A DNA stretch of 64,000 nucleotides from Candidatus Cloacimonadota bacterium (GTDB lineage: Bacteria > Cloacimonadota > Cloacimonadia > Cloacimonadales > TCS61). The position numbers and the translations under genes are program-made. This document shows, one piece after another, positions 23,167 through 32,647 of this stretch. The notes under the pieces are model-generated. The model was not told the origin of the DNA. It saw only the letters and a list, made by a program, of their open reading frames with translations, and searched no databases. The DNA lies in assembly GCA_030600585.1 (NCBI GenBank), contig JAUVLU010000006.1:1-64000 (forward strand), given 5' to 3'. The stretch's first letter is position 1, and each line of letters starts with the position of its first letter.

Positions 23167-24384
23167 TCATGCAGAATAGGTTAACAAGTGTTGTATACGC
23201 TTTTTATTGTTTGCATAATTCATAGCTACTTCCTTTGTGATAATACCCTTTTTATAATTTGCGAAAAGATCTTGTTCCATTGATATCATTCCCTTTCTCT
23301 TACCTTCAGTTATCATCTGGTATATCTCACCAATATTCTTGTTCCTTATTGCTGCTTGAATTGATGAATCAACCGAAAGAATTTCTTTAACCATAATAAG
23401 TTTACCATGTTTGTCGGGAACGAGCTTCTGTGAAATGATAACTTTTAAAGTATCAGCAAGACGAAATCTAACACGCTCTTGTTCAATTGGTGGGAACTCG
23501 GCAACAATACGGTGAAGGCTATCTACAGCAGAACATGTATGTAATGTAGAAAAGACCTTATGACCACTATCAGTTGCTTCTAAAACTGTAGCAATTGTTC
23601 CGGGATCTCGCATTTCTCCAACAACAATTATATCGGGGTCCTGTCTTAATGCCTGAATAGTTCCTTCCTGAAAACTTAATACATCTTCTCCAATCTCTCT
23701 ATGTCTAACTATAGATTCAATTGAGTTATGAATATATTCAATTGGGTTTCCGATTATTATAATATGAGCATAGTTTGTCTTGTTGTTCATATCTACAATT
23801 GAATCCAAAGTACTGCTTTTGCCAGAACCAGTAATTCCTGTAACGAGGAACAATCCGGATTTCTCATATTTAAGATTGAGTTGTTTGTTGATTATTTCCG
23901 GGAAATTTAACTGCTTAATATCAAAAATATCTTGATTAATTCTACGGAAATTCGCAACTAAAGTATTTCTCTCATAATAAATATCACCCCGAAAACGATT
24001 TGGCTGTTCTCCTTTTTTAAGAATTAAACCTAATGAAATATCAACATTCTTATTATTAAATAACGTTACTTTTTGATCATCACTTAATATACTTAATAAA
24101 ATTGCAGATATTTCATCTTGTGTGAAATTATTTACTTTATCAGAAGGTGCTTTAGTACCATAAACTCTATACCATATCTTATTATTAGATCCTGGCCCAC
24201 CACAATCTATATCTGATGCTTCTATGTCTCTCATATGAATCATTAAAGTTCGCAGGCATTCGTATGATTCTTCTTTCCATGCTGTGTTGAATGTAATCAT
24301 TTTATTGATGCTTTGAAATCTTGATGTACCTTTGAGATATTTACCTAACATAACTTGCATCTCAGATAAGAATGATAAACTCAT
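23167..24384 (-). CDS. pilT: PilT-like type IV pilus retraction ATPase
   Basis: 405 residues. Walker A GITGSGKSS is near residue 185, the Asp box RQDPDIIVVGEMRD is followed by the His box STLHTCSAVDSLHRIV, and the PilT-type tail AIRNKNIGEIYQMI. The first ~130 residues form the PAS-like N-terminal domain, a little longer than in classical PilT (~345 residues). It disassembles pilin from the filament base to power retraction. It is the first gene of the pilT-pilMN-pilOP-pilQ transcription unit, with a promoter-like TTGACA-17-ATTCAT at 24426-24454. Confidence 0.9.
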   Translation of the reverse strand: MSLSFLSEMQVMLGKYLKGTSRFQSINKMITFNTAWKEESYECLRTLMIHMRDIEASDIDCGGPGSNNKIWYRVYGTKAPSDKVNNFTQDEISAILLSILSDDQKVTLFNNKNVDISLGLILKKGEQPNRFRGDIYYERNTLVANFRRINQDIFDIKQLNFPEIINKQLNLKYEKSGLFLVTGITGSGKSSTLDSIVDMNNKTNYAHIIIIGNPIEYIHNSIESIVRHREIGEDVLSFQEGTIQALRQDPDIIVVGEMRDPGTIATVLEATDSGHKVFSTLHTCSAVDSLHRIVAEFPPIEQERVRFRLADTLKVIISQKLVPDKHGKLIMVKEILSVDSSIQAAIRNKNIGEIYQMITEGKRKGMISMEQDLFANYKKGIITKEVAMNYANNKKRIQHLLTYSA

Positions 24385-24425
24385 ATAATCTCCAAAATTT
24401 CAATAAATATACTTTTCTGATAACA

Positions 24426-24454
24426 ATGAATAAATTTTTTGATATAAATGTCAA
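24426..24454 (-). promoter_or_regulatory. putative sigma-70 promoter of the pilT unit
   Basis: Minus-strand TTGACA (24449-24454), 17-base spacer, ATTCAT (24426-24431), 42 bases before the pilT ATG. The rest of the 24385-24661 gap holds the response-regulator terminator and no gene. Confidence 0.5.
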
Positions 24455-24606
24455 GTATATTTTGTTAACTAACTAATTTTTAGGGGGATATGGAGATTAG
24501 AAACAGATTTTCAAATATAGATATAATCACCTAACAGCTTGAAATAGAAGGGAATAGCAGGCGATGGACATGTAAAATAATAAAAAGTGTATTATATAAC
24601 AAAAAA

Positions 24607-24628
24607 AGCTTCCTATAGTAAGGAAGCT
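24607..24628 (-). terminator. intrinsic terminator of the pilin-to-response-regulator operon
   Basis: On the minus strand AGCTTCCTTACTATAGGAAGCT is followed by TTTTTTT, 34 bases after the stop of the response regulator. It separates the pilin/pilB unit from the pilT unit. Confidence 0.88.
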
Positions 24629-24661
24629 AAAACACTTAATATTATAAATTAATTGCCGGAA

Positions 24662-25510
24662 CTATTCTCTAGTAACCAGTTTTAACATTACGATTCTTTG
24701 AACAGCTTTACGCCATTTGAAGAAAGTGCTATTTACCAGATTGATCATAAAACGCTTAAGCAATTTTTCACCTTTGTACGCAAAGAAATTCAATATTTTT
24801 TTTCTATCAAAATGTCTTATCACTACAGTTGTTTCTGCACGTAAAGTAACAAAAGCAGATCCAGCAAGAATAAAGCTTTCTTCTCCAGAAGAATCCCACT
24901 TTTGCAAATAGTCGATTGTTGTATTACTATGCCAGACAGAAACTTCACCACTTTCAATAATAATAATAGATCCGGAATTCTTATCAATCAAAATATCTTC
25001 ACCAATCTCATATTTTATTGTCCTTCCTAAAGCCATAAAATCTACTTTATCTTCAGGAGAGAACCCATGAAGTATTATAGGCTCACCTTTTTGAACAGTG
25101 TCTGTCCCTGGTTCAAAAGCTCTTTGTAATGGACCGTAAAGGTCTTCTGATTGTTGGACTCCAGCTTTTACAACTGCGAAAAGTTCTTCTGAATTGATAG
25201 GTTTAGAGAGATATTGGAATGCACCCGCATGTAAAGCTTTCACGGCTCCATCGATACTAGAAAAACCTGTAAGGATCACGATTACGGCAAGTGGTTGTTT
25301 CTGTTTGATTATTTTCATCAGTTCGAATCCACCGATCCGTGGCATAGCCATGTCTATCAGAAACATGTCGAATACGTCGTAACCCATCTTATCAAGAGCA
25401 TCCTGCCCATCTACAGCCAAAGTTACTTTATAGCCTTCTTCTTCCAAAAGCTCTTTACATAATTCTCGAATTGTTTGCTCATCATCAACAATTAATATGT
25501 GCTTTTTCAT
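24662..25510 (-). CDS. response regulator with C-terminal cyclic-nucleotide-binding-like domain
   Basis: 282 residues. The receiver domain (1-~120) has the acidic DDE pocket, the phospho-acceptor in MFLIDMAMP (~D53), LTGFSS and the KPIN lysine. A linker leads to a beta-roll resembling cNMP-binding domains (GRTIKYEIGEDILIDKNSGSIIIIESGEVSVW), ending in a helical tail. No DNA-binding domain is evident, so the output may be protein interaction. It overlaps the stop of the upstream sensor gene by four bases and terminates the pilus operon, which suggests control of pilus assembly or retraction. Confidence 0.75.
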   Translation of the reverse strand: MKKHILIVDDEQTIRELCKELLEEEGYKVTLAVDGQDALDKMGYDVFDMFLIDMAMPRIGGFELMKIIKQKQPLAVIVILTGFSSIDGAVKALHAGAFQYLSKPINSEELFAVVKAGVQQSEDLYGPLQRAFEPGTDTVQKGEPIILHGFSPEDKVDFMALGRTIKYEIGEDILIDKNSGSIIIIESGEVSVWHSNTTIDYLQKWDSSGEESFILAGSAFVTLRAETTVVIRHFDRKKILNFFAYKGEKLLKRFMINLVNSTFFKWRKAVQRIVMLKLVTRE

Positions 25511-26421
25511 AATTTATCCTTGTTGTTTTTGTGTTGTTCCTGAATCAAATCCAATTGTTTTAATTTTCGAAGTTTTAGCAATATTTTATTAATCTTATTT
25601 ATTGCTTCTGTCATTTGGTTACTGGATTTCTCTAATTTCTCATCATTATAATCATGGGCAGCTTTAATTATTCTGCGAATTGAGAGAGAAATAATAGTAA
25701 GAGGATTGTTTAGGTCGTGGTCTAAACCAATAATTACAGAAGATTCTTGTACAACTTCCCGATATTTTTCCATGAGTATTTTATTATTCAGTAGTTCTGT
25801 TTCTTTTTCCGAAAGCACAATTTTCTGATCATTTAAAAATTTTATGTTTCTTTTCGAAGATGTAGAATACTGTCTTAGTATATTGCTTATATAACTTGAG
25901 ATGAAAGCTATTCCACTGAAAAGACCGGTATATGAGATGAGAAAAATGGTTTGAGTTGGAATATCAGCATTAAATTCCGTTCCATCAGCTGAAATAAGCC
26001 AGCCAAAGTTATACATTAAGATCAGCATTAATAGACACATACTGCCTATCATTGCGGCAAGTATACCACCGGAATTCTCAATAGCCAGACTTGCAGTAAT
26101 CACAGCGATCAGATATATCCATACAAAAGAACTACTCAACCCTCCGGTAAGATGGACCACAACAGTAGCAAATAAAATATCTAATATTATTTGCAACGAG
26201 CTAAAAAGAATATTTGTTTTTATGATTTGGAGATGAAACAGAATATTTAGAATACATATCCCAAGAAATGTTATCACAAATATTACAATCGGATAAGTTT
26301 GATTTATCTGAGTAATACGCAATGTACCAATGGCAAATAGGATTAAAACAATGAACCAGCGTACTTTTGACCACCATTTATAGGTCTCAATCTCATGATT
26401 AAAAGAGTCATTCTTATTCAT
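25507..26421 (-). CDS. membrane sensor histidine kinase-like protein without ATPase domain
   Basis: 304 residues. About six transmembrane helices (residues ~20-175) are arranged as in PilS-type sensors, followed by a cytoplasmic helix and a DHp-like segment with the H-box GLDHDLNNPLTIISLSIRR at ~235. The protein ends at a Lys-rich tail 60 residues later; the N, G1 and G2 boxes of the HATPase domain are completely absent. It could not autophosphorylate alone. It might be a phosphotransfer or scaffold protein, or a substrate of another kinase. It overlaps the response regulator gene by four bases. Confidence 0.75.
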   Translation of the reverse strand: MNKNDSFNHEIETYKWWSKVRWFIVLILFAIGTLRITQINQTYPIVIFVITFLGICILNILFHLQIIKTNILFSSLQIILDILFATVVVHLTGGLSSSFVWIYLIAVITASLAIENSGGILAAMIGSMCLLMLILMYNFGWLISADGTEFNADIPTQTIFLISYTGLFSGIAFISSYISNILRQYSTSSKRNIKFLNDQKIVLSEKETELLNNKILMEKYREVVQESSVIIGLDHDLNNPLTIISLSIRRIIKAAHDYNDEKLEKSSNQMTEAINKINKILLKLRKLKQLDLIQEQHKNNKDKL

Positions 26422-26447
26422 ATCTTCTCCAAAAATTATTTTACAAA

Positions 26448-27356
26448 TTAATCATCTTCAAACAAACTAATTATGTTGAGTTCATAATCTAAACTTAGTG
26501 ATGTACCTGAAAACGCATCAATTATTGCACCTATATCATAAGTAATTTGACAGTTACCAAGAAGGGTTACATCATCATACTCAATTCCGCCTTCGCAGTA
26601 AATTGCTCCGTTAAAACCGTCATTACCATTGATGAATAATGTTCCTGTAACCCACATTATCCCATTGAAAGTACCTCCTGAAAATTGTGCATCGCCGTCA
26701 ACAATAAGCAATCCACTTCCTTCCCAACCTGATGTTGTTACCTTCAATTTGCCGTTTTCATTATTGAATGAAACCCATGTTATGTTTTCAAAGCCAGTGG
26801 GGTTAATGGGAGGGTCTACAAAGTAGTTGTCTGCAATAGCATACATTTGCGCTTTTGTAATTCCGAAAAGATCTTCAAAAGATAAAGGAGGATCGCAGTT
26901 TTCATCAAGACTACCGGTAATATCGGCACTACCACCTACATCAATTGCTCCGTTTGAAGACATGGCTGATTGAGCGTAAGTGGGAACCCAAGATACAAGA
27001 GCACTGCTTTTATGTAGAATTATTTCATCAGCATTTTGATAGCTTGCATAAGAAATAATTTCTATGGTGTCATTTGTTGCATTTGATATATATTGAATAC
27101 TGTCTATTGTGCCTTCCATAACTTCGAAATTAGTAAAGGTCTGTGTATTGGTTCCCGGAGACATTGAAACGGTTCCATTATTGATGTTTCTCATCCCGTA
27201 TATAAGGGCTTCACGACATAATGCTTTAGCTTGTAATTCTGCAAGATTACTGGATAAAAGTTCCGGAACCTCTTGAGTTTTATTATGAACAAAAACTAAA
27301 ATTGTTGATATTATTGCAACAACTATCAATATGGCTATTATCAATAATTTACCCAT
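26448..27356 (-). CDS. PilX-like minor pilin-type protein, paralogue 2
   Basis: 302 residues. An N-terminal hydrophobic helix follows directly after MGK (LLIIAILIVVAIISTILVFV), then LAELQAKALCREALIYGMRNIN as in PilX-type proteins. The C-terminal half has a beta-helix-like repeat, GSGLLIVDGDAQFSGGTFNG, IMWVTGTLFINGNDGFNGAI, typical of pilus-associated PilX-like proteins. It is a tandem paralogue of the next upstream gene. A role as a minor pilin at the pilus tip or base is inferred from the operon. Confidence 0.65.
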   Translation of the reverse strand: MGKLLIIAILIVVAIISTILVFVHNKTQEVPELLSSNLAELQAKALCREALIYGMRNINNGTVSMSPGTNTQTFTNFEVMEGTIDSIQYISNATNDTIEIISYASYQNADEIILHKSSALVSWVPTYAQSAMSSNGAIDVGGSADITGSLDENCDPPLSFEDLFGITKAQMYAIADNYFVDPPINPTGFENITWVSFNNENGKLKVTTSGWEGSGLLIVDGDAQFSGGTFNGIMWVTGTLFINGNDGFNGAIYCEGGIEYDDVTLLGNCQITYDIGAIIDAFSGTSLSLDYELNIISLFEDD

Positions 27357-27394
27357 AAATTACCTCCTTATATAATTTAAATTTTCTCATCAAT

Positions 27395-28300
27395 TTAATT
27401 TTCCCAACTTAATATCCTGATTTCCGGATCAGAATTAATACTATATGTACTTAATAATGTTTGTATAATATTTTCATCATAATAAACATCACAATTTCCA
27501 GTAACTTTGGTTTGTGCATCAGGGTGAGTATTAATGAAAATGGTTCCTTGTACAAGCCCATTACCTGACATCATGAAACTTTCGTTCCTTCCGTCTCCTT
27601 CCACCCAGATGATACCATCGAAAGTACCGCCTGTCATGTGAAATTCTCCATCAACTATCAAGATACCGCTACCAGTCCAAAAATGATTTGTAAAATGTGC
27701 TTTGTTGTTGCCGGTGGTCTCTATGTATGTTATCCCTTCTACAGGAGTAACATTATTTGGCGGATCCGTGTAATCATTATCGGCAATAGCTCTCATTTGT
27801 GCCATTGTCATACCGAAAACAGCTTCAAAATCCATATCAACATTTTCCTCTACATCACCTACGACGGTTGCGTGACCTGTAATATCAATTTCTTTTGAAC
27901 AGGTAATGGCATTATCAAAAGCTCCCGAAGAATAAAAAATCTTAGAGGAACTTTGATGTTGGGTAAGTTGCCCATTGATATCAGCAGTCACAAAAGAAGT
28001 TATCTTCAGAGTATCTCCGGAGCCGATCATCACATATTTGATACTGTCAATTGTGCCATCCAAAACGTTAAAATTCGAAAATACTTTATTCACACCGGAT
28101 CCACTTAACGAAATGTTACCTTCGTTCAACTGTCTAATGCCGTACATAAGAGCCTCATTACTTAGAGACTTAGCTTTAATTTCCGACATATTAGAAGAAA
28201 GCAGATCAGAAGTGTCAGTGCTTCTACTTTGAACCGAAACTGTAATAGCAGAAAAAACAACTGTTAGCATTAGAATAATAATAATTAATAATTTTCCCAC
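27395..28300 (-). CDS. PilX-like minor pilin-type protein, paralogue 1
   Basis: 301 residues with the same plan as its downstream paralogue: MGK leader, hydrophobic helix 4-23, LLSSNMSEIKAKSLSNEALMYGIRQLN, a variable middle, and the beta-helix-like GSGILIVDGEFHMTGGTFDG, IIWVEGDG, MMSGNGLVQGTIF. The shared phrase MRAIADNDYTDPP / MYAIADNYFVDPP marks recent common ancestry. Likely a minor pilin of the same apparatus. Confidence 0.65.
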   Translation of the reverse strand: MGKLLIIIILMLTVVFSAITVSVQSRSTDTSDLLSSNMSEIKAKSLSNEALMYGIRQLNEGNISLSGSGVNKVFSNFNVLDGTIDSIKYVMIGSGDTLKITSFVTADINGQLTQHQSSSKIFYSSGAFDNAITCSKEIDITGHATVVGDVEENVDMDFEAVFGMTMAQMRAIADNDYTDPPNNVTPVEGITYIETTGNNKAHFTNHFWTGSGILIVDGEFHMTGGTFDGIIWVEGDGRNESFMMSGNGLVQGTIFINTHPDAQTKVTGNCDVYYDENIIQTLLSTYSINSDPEIRILSWEN

Positions 28301-28369
28301 AAATATCTCCTTTTTATTCCTAATTCATCATTAACTTTTCTGTCAATTCATTTCCTGAAAACATCATAT

Positions 28370-28966
28370 TTATAGATACAGATTTTTAAAATATTTCCAG
28401 AATACTATATTATGTCTAATGAATCTTTTATCTATATCCGGTTGGTAAGTATCATAGTAAAAAGTAACATTAACTTCAACTGAACGAATCAGGTCATGAT
28501 TTGAATCTGGAGAAGTAATTAGGTTATTACTTACATCGTAATATTGAATTGATAATGAATCTGACATCCAGAAAGGACCTGAAACCGGATTAGACATATC
28601 ATCTTGATAAACATATAAAGGTAAACCGTCGCTTGTTACATTTTCTTGTACAAAGTAGAAAGTGCTAATGCCGGATGTCGGACTCGTCTGACCGAGGAAT
28701 TTGAAGCTTATAGAAGTAGCTTCAATTATTGGATCAGTGGTTGAAGGAACTCCCGCACCGACTTTGGATAAGTAATTATCAATACCAGGTTGATCTAAGC
28801 TTTCTACTTTCCTGCCGGTGATCATATCTTCAGATATCTTGGTTAAATTGATCTGAAGTTGGGTATTATAGCTTACCACCTGCACATTTAAAAGTGCGCT
28901 GAATATCATTATAAGTACCATGCCTCCTGAAATCGTTGCACCTAATACATCCAATAAACTTGACAT
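28370..28966 (-). CDS. minor pilin/pseudopilin-like protein
   Basis: 198 residues. A hydrophobic N-terminal helix (VLGATISGGMVLIMIFSALLNV) is followed by an amphipathic helix and a beta-rich C-terminal region. There is no canonical prepilin leader with GFTLIE. It starts two bases after the stop of the 144-residue gene. Position between pilB and the PilX-like genes supports a minor pilin role; the specific family was not recognised. Confidence 0.55.
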   Translation of the reverse strand: MSSLLDVLGATISGGMVLIMIFSALLNVQVVSYNTQLQINLTKISEDMITGRKVESLDQPGIDNYLSKVGAGVPSTTDPIIEATSISFKFLGQTSPTSGISTFYFVQENVTSDGLPLYVYQDDMSNPVSGPFWMSDSLSIQYYDVSNNLITSPDSNHDLIRSVEVNVTFYYDTYQPDIDKRFIRHNIVFWKYFKNLYL

Positions 28967-28968
28967 AA

Positions 28969-29403
28969 TTAAAATCCTCTATTAAAAAACACTTTACTGA
29001 ATGGAGAGTTTAATGTTCCTATGTACAATGTATCCATTGTCGTGGATAGGCAATTAATGCGTACATCAAGTTTTTGATATAAAGTATCAGCATATGGAGT
29101 ATTTCCCAAACTATCACAATAAGTTGAAATAACGTTAATATTATATATGACATTATTCACAGTTCTTGTTTCACTAAGATTTAAGTAATTAGAATGAATT
29201 TGTGTGAAATAAAAAACTGGAGGATCACCAAGTAGTTCTGCTTCAACTCTCTGGAAGTACCTGTCGGCGATTTTTTGTCCTTGCAGGTAAATCATGTTAT
29301 CATAAACCAAAGCAGATTGATCCAGTAAAATATTATAAGTATTCAACAACATTGTAGAAAAAAGTATTAATGCTAAAAGAACTAATAACATCTGTTGACC
29401 CAT
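28969..29403 (-). CDS. small minor pilin/pseudopilin-like protein
   Basis: 144 residues. It begins MGQQMLLVLLALILFSTMLLNTY, the same MG-plus-hydrophobic-helix start as the major pilin and the PilX-like proteins, then a long amphipathic helix (IYLQGQKIADRYFQRVEAEL) and a short beta domain. It is encoded three bases downstream of pilB. Likely a minor pilin; family not recognised. Confidence 0.55.
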   Translation of the reverse strand: MGQQMLLVLLALILFSTMLLNTYNILLDQSALVYDNMIYLQGQKIADRYFQRVEAELLGDPPVFYFTQIHSNYLNLSETRTVNNVIYNINVISTYCDSLGNTPYADTLYQKLDVRINCLSTTMDTLYIGTLNSPFSKVFFNRGF

Positions 29404-29406
29404 GAT

Positions 29407-31191
29407 CTAATCCTCTGAAGTTGCATAAGTTATTTCGGAAACGGAAGTCATTCCAGTCCGAATTCTATCTAATCCCGAGTCCATTAATGAAAGCATTCCC
29501 TGGCTTTCAGCAATTGCACGGATCTCATCTTCATCTATATCTTCACCCGATTCTACAATAGCTTTTCTTATTTCAGGTGTAAAATACAATGCTTCACAAA
29601 TATTGGTTCTGCCTTTATACCCACCATTGCATTTTTTGCATCCATCACCCGCTTCGAATATTTTACCGGATTTAAGTTCTTCTTCGGTAATTCCCATATC
29701 AAGTGCTGCAGGCCATCTTTCTTTTGAGATTGGTCTTTTGCACTTCAAACATAATTTTCTTACTAAACGTTGTGCAATAATAATGTTTATTGCGTAGGCT
29801 AGCAGGAACGTCTCTACTCCCATTTTGTACATACGTGAAATTGCACTAGGTGCATCGTTTGTATGCAATGTGGAAAAAGTAAGATGACCCGTATTTGCCA
29901 GTTTGATAGCAATTTCAGCTGTGATCTTGTCACGGATCTCGCCAACCATAACTACATCCGGGTCGTGACGAAGTATGGAACGAATAGCAGAATCAAATGT
30001 ATATCTATTTCCTATTTTTAGTTGTCTTGCACCCTTAATATGGTATTCAACCGGATCTTCAACTGTTAGGACATTGATAGCAGGATTAATAATATGATAA
30101 AGTGCTGCCATCAAAGTTGTGGATTTACCACTACCGGTAGGTCCTGTAACCAGAATAATTCCCTTTGATTTACTGATCGATTTTAAAAAATCATTTTCAG
30201 CTTTAGTCTGGAAACCAAGTTTTCTTAAGTCGGTGATAACATTCCTGTCATCAATTGTCCTGATAACAATGCTTTCAAATCTTCTTTCGTATTCAGATGA
30301 TGTAATTGGTATAATTGAAACTCTAAAACGGATAAGATGATCATCAACTATTCTTTGCATAAAGCCGTCTTGAGCAGTATCTCTTTCAAAACGATCGACA
30401 CCGACAGCTCTATCTTTCACAACTGCAGATATTGCTTCTGGTGATGTTCTTTCCTGTCTGTGCCAACGGATGAGTTTGCCATCAATTCTGAAATAAAAAT
30501 CCACAGATGATCTGCGGTATGGAATTATATGTACATCACTGGCACCCTTTCGCACAGCTTCTATTAAGCAACCTTCAAATAGATTAACAAGAAGGCTTTG
30601 GTTGATCTCTTCATCAAGGGCATATTCATCGATCTCCGCTTTAAATTTTGATTCATCCATATCCTCTATTTGTTCTTCAGCTTCTTGAAGTAGATCCAGA
30701 AATTCATTTTTCTGCGGGGCGATAATCCCAATTAATTCTTCTAGTGTTTTTAATTTACAATATACAACTTCGTATTTTTTAAATTCGGAATAAACAGGTA
30801 TCCGCTCAGTGATTTTATCTGTTGGATCTGCTGCTAGAACTATGAGTGTATTGCGTCTTCCAAAACTTAACTGATATGGCAAGATTCTTTTATAGATTAA
30901 TTCTTTTCTAAATTCTTCAGGAAACTTTAACAGCAGTTCAGTTGTATGTTTTATTTGATTACTATCCAGTTCATTTACATTAATATCAATAGAGCGAAAA
31001 GCATATAATTCTGCCAGTAAACCATAAATAGCATGATGATCGATCTTAAAATCATCAGCTAGTATTTCACCTAATCCTCTGGGATTTGAAGGATCATCAC
31101 CAGCTTGAATAATTAGTGCTTTCTCCAATGTTTTCTGATCAATTACCTCTTTTTTGAGTAATAATTGACCAAATCTGGATTTCCTGATCAA
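29407..31191 (-). CDS. pilB: PilB/GspE-type pilus extension ATPase
   Basis: 594 residues. The MshE-like N-terminal domain (FGQLLLKKEVIDQKTLEKAL) is followed by the ATPase core: Walker A GPTGSGKSTT at ~350, LRHDPDVVMVGEIRD, STLHTNDAPSAISRM, and the zinc tetracysteine CLKCKRP/CKKCNGGYKGR at ~480-515. All catalytic motifs are intact. It powers pilin polymerisation. It lies downstream of pilC in the sigma-54-promoted operon with 14-base spacing. Confidence 0.93.
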   Translation of the reverse strand: MIRKSRFGQLLLKKEVIDQKTLEKALIIQAGDDPSNPRGLGEILADDFKIDHHAIYGLLAELYAFRSIDINVNELDSNQIKHTTELLLKFPEEFRKELIYKRILPYQLSFGRRNTLIVLAADPTDKITERIPVYSEFKKYEVVYCKLKTLEELIGIIAPQKNEFLDLLQEAEEQIEDMDESKFKAEIDEYALDEEINQSLLVNLFEGCLIEAVRKGASDVHIIPYRRSSVDFYFRIDGKLIRWHRQERTSPEAISAVVKDRAVGVDRFERDTAQDGFMQRIVDDHLIRFRVSIIPITSSEYERRFESIVIRTIDDRNVITDLRKLGFQTKAENDFLKSISKSKGIILVTGPTGSGKSTTLMAALYHIINPAINVLTVEDPVEYHIKGARQLKIGNRYTFDSAIRSILRHDPDVVMVGEIRDKITAEIAIKLANTGHLTFSTLHTNDAPSAISRMYKMGVETFLLAYAINIIIAQRLVRKLCLKCKRPISKERWPAALDMGITEEELKSGKIFEAGDGCKKCNGGYKGRTNICEALYFTPEIRKAIVESGEDIDEDEIRAIAESQGMLSLMDSGLDRIRTGMTSVSEITYATSED

Positions 31192-31205
31192 AACAACTCC
31201 TTAGA

Positions 31206-32549
31206 TTACATTCCTGGTGTATTCGGTGAAATCATTGCAACTTCAGAAGAAACAACGGTAAGTGCTGTAATAACTATTGCAATGAAAATACCAATAAATA
31301 CCTGGATAGATTGGATAATATTCTCCATTTTGTAAGTTGTTTCTTTTTCATAGAAAGTGGCGATCTGCTGTGCAGATTGAAGAATATTACCTGATTCGGT
31401 ACCGGTCGTTAAACGACTAAGTGTACTTTGATTAAAAACATCGGCTTTTTCCAGCGCAGGTACAAGTGACATTCCATCTTTTAACATTAATGGAATTGTA
31501 ATTTCTTTTATACCCTTTTCAATATACTTATTCCTACAAGCTTCAGATGAAGCTTGTAGGGTCTCAATATTATTTTCTGCTCCTGCATAGATTGCTGAAA
31601 ATACCCGGAAGAAAATTTCAATGCTGGATTTATGGATAAGATGCCCAACAACAGGCAATTTTATCATATTCTTATCACGCCAAACCATGCCTTTGGGGGT
31701 ACGCCACCAAAGGGCTGCTAAAATTATAGGGATAACAATTATTGAAACTATCCACCACCAGTTCATAGCTAAATAATCACTTATGTTAAGTGTTGCTGCT
31801 GTCATGGGTGGAAGATCAATACCAAATTTAAGGAACATCTTAGCAGTGTCGGGAAATACTTTTATAACATAATACATTACGGCTCCAAACATTGCCAGTA
31901 CAGTGAAAGCCGGCATCATCAAAGCTTGGCGCAAACTTTTTTTGTATTCCATTTCACGTTCCATGAATTTAGCAGTTGCATCATAAACTTCTGCCATATT
32001 ACCGGATTTTGTAGCCAATCCAAGCATATAAGCTGGGAATTTCCCAAATACATCCTGATGTTTTGCGAAAACTTCAGTTCCTTCCTTTCCTTTTTTTAAC
32101 TCACTTTCGATTTTCTTTAATGTTTCTTTAAGAGTTAGATTTGTCTCTTCATCTGCAAGCATGCGTAAAATTTTATCATAACTCATTTTTTCTTTTAAAA
32201 GAAAGGAACTCAAGTTTACGAACATTAGAATGCTGGAATAAGGTGGTTTCATCTTTATATCGATGATAGCTTTTTCAATCTTGGCATTCTTATAACCCAT
32301 ATTAGCCAGAGCACGACTTACTTCACCTTTTGTATATGCGAATTGTCTTCCTTTAACTTTTTTCCCGTTTGGTAATTTTATATTATAAAGAAATAAACTT
32401 TTTTTGAGAATTGAATTAATTCTAATACTATGTTTTTTGGCAAAGTTATCGATCACCTTTTTTGCCATTCTTTTGTTTGAAGCTAGAACAATTCCCTGAA
32501 TGCCCTTGCCTTGAGTGGTTATACCTTGATACCTAAATTCGTACTGCAT
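31206..32549 (-). CDS. pilC: PilC/GspF-type inner-membrane platform protein
   Basis: 447 residues. The N-terminal ~100 residues form the unique cytoplasmic extension (YRYQG-type start, KKVIDNFAKKHSIRI), then two GspF helical domains: LLKEKMSYDKILRMLADE, MREMEYKKSLRQAL and transmembrane segments near 210-230, 262-285 and 418-440. The C-terminal FYEKETTYKMENIIQSIQVFIG is the typical family end. It links the motor ATPases to the pilin fibre. It is preceded by a long perfect hairpin that separates it from the major pilin gene. Confidence 0.92.
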   Translation of the reverse strand: MQYEFRYQGITTQGKGIQGIVLASNKRMAKKVIDNFAKKHSIRINSILKKSLFLYNIKLPNGKKVKGRQFAYTKGEVSRALANMGYKNAKIEKAIIDIKMKPPYSSILMFVNLSSFLLKEKMSYDKILRMLADEETNLTLKETLKKIESELKKGKEGTEVFAKHQDVFGKFPAYMLGLATKSGNMAEVYDATAKFMEREMEYKKSLRQALMMPAFTVLAMFGAVMYYVIKVFPDTAKMFLKFGIDLPPMTAATLNISDYLAMNWWWIVSIIVIPIILAALWWRTPKGMVWRDKNMIKLPVVGHLIHKSSIEIFFRVFSAIYAGAENNIETLQASSEACRNKYIEKGIKEITIPLMLKDGMSLVPALEKADVFNQSTLSRLTTGTESGNILQSAQQIATFYEKETTYKMENIIQSIQVFIGIFIAIVITALTVVSSEVAMISPNTPGM

Positions 32550-32583
32550 TAATTATCCCCTAAATAGAAAATATTTAAAATAC

Positions 32584-32617
32584 AGTAATATGGGAAGACA
32601 AGTCTTCCCATATTACT
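32584..32617 (-). terminator. perfect 16-bp hairpin between pilin and pilC (attenuator or mRNA stabiliser)
   Basis: AGTAATATGGGAAGAC-AA-GTCTTCCCATATTACT: a perfect 16-base stem with a two-base loop, 30 bases after the pilin stop. On the minus strand it is followed by GTATTTTAAATA rather than a clean T-run, so it probably attenuates readthrough or protects the pilin mRNA 3' end rather than fully terminating. Confidence 0.7.
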
Positions 32618-32647
32618 CCAATTTTGTTTGATCGTAATAAATAAATT

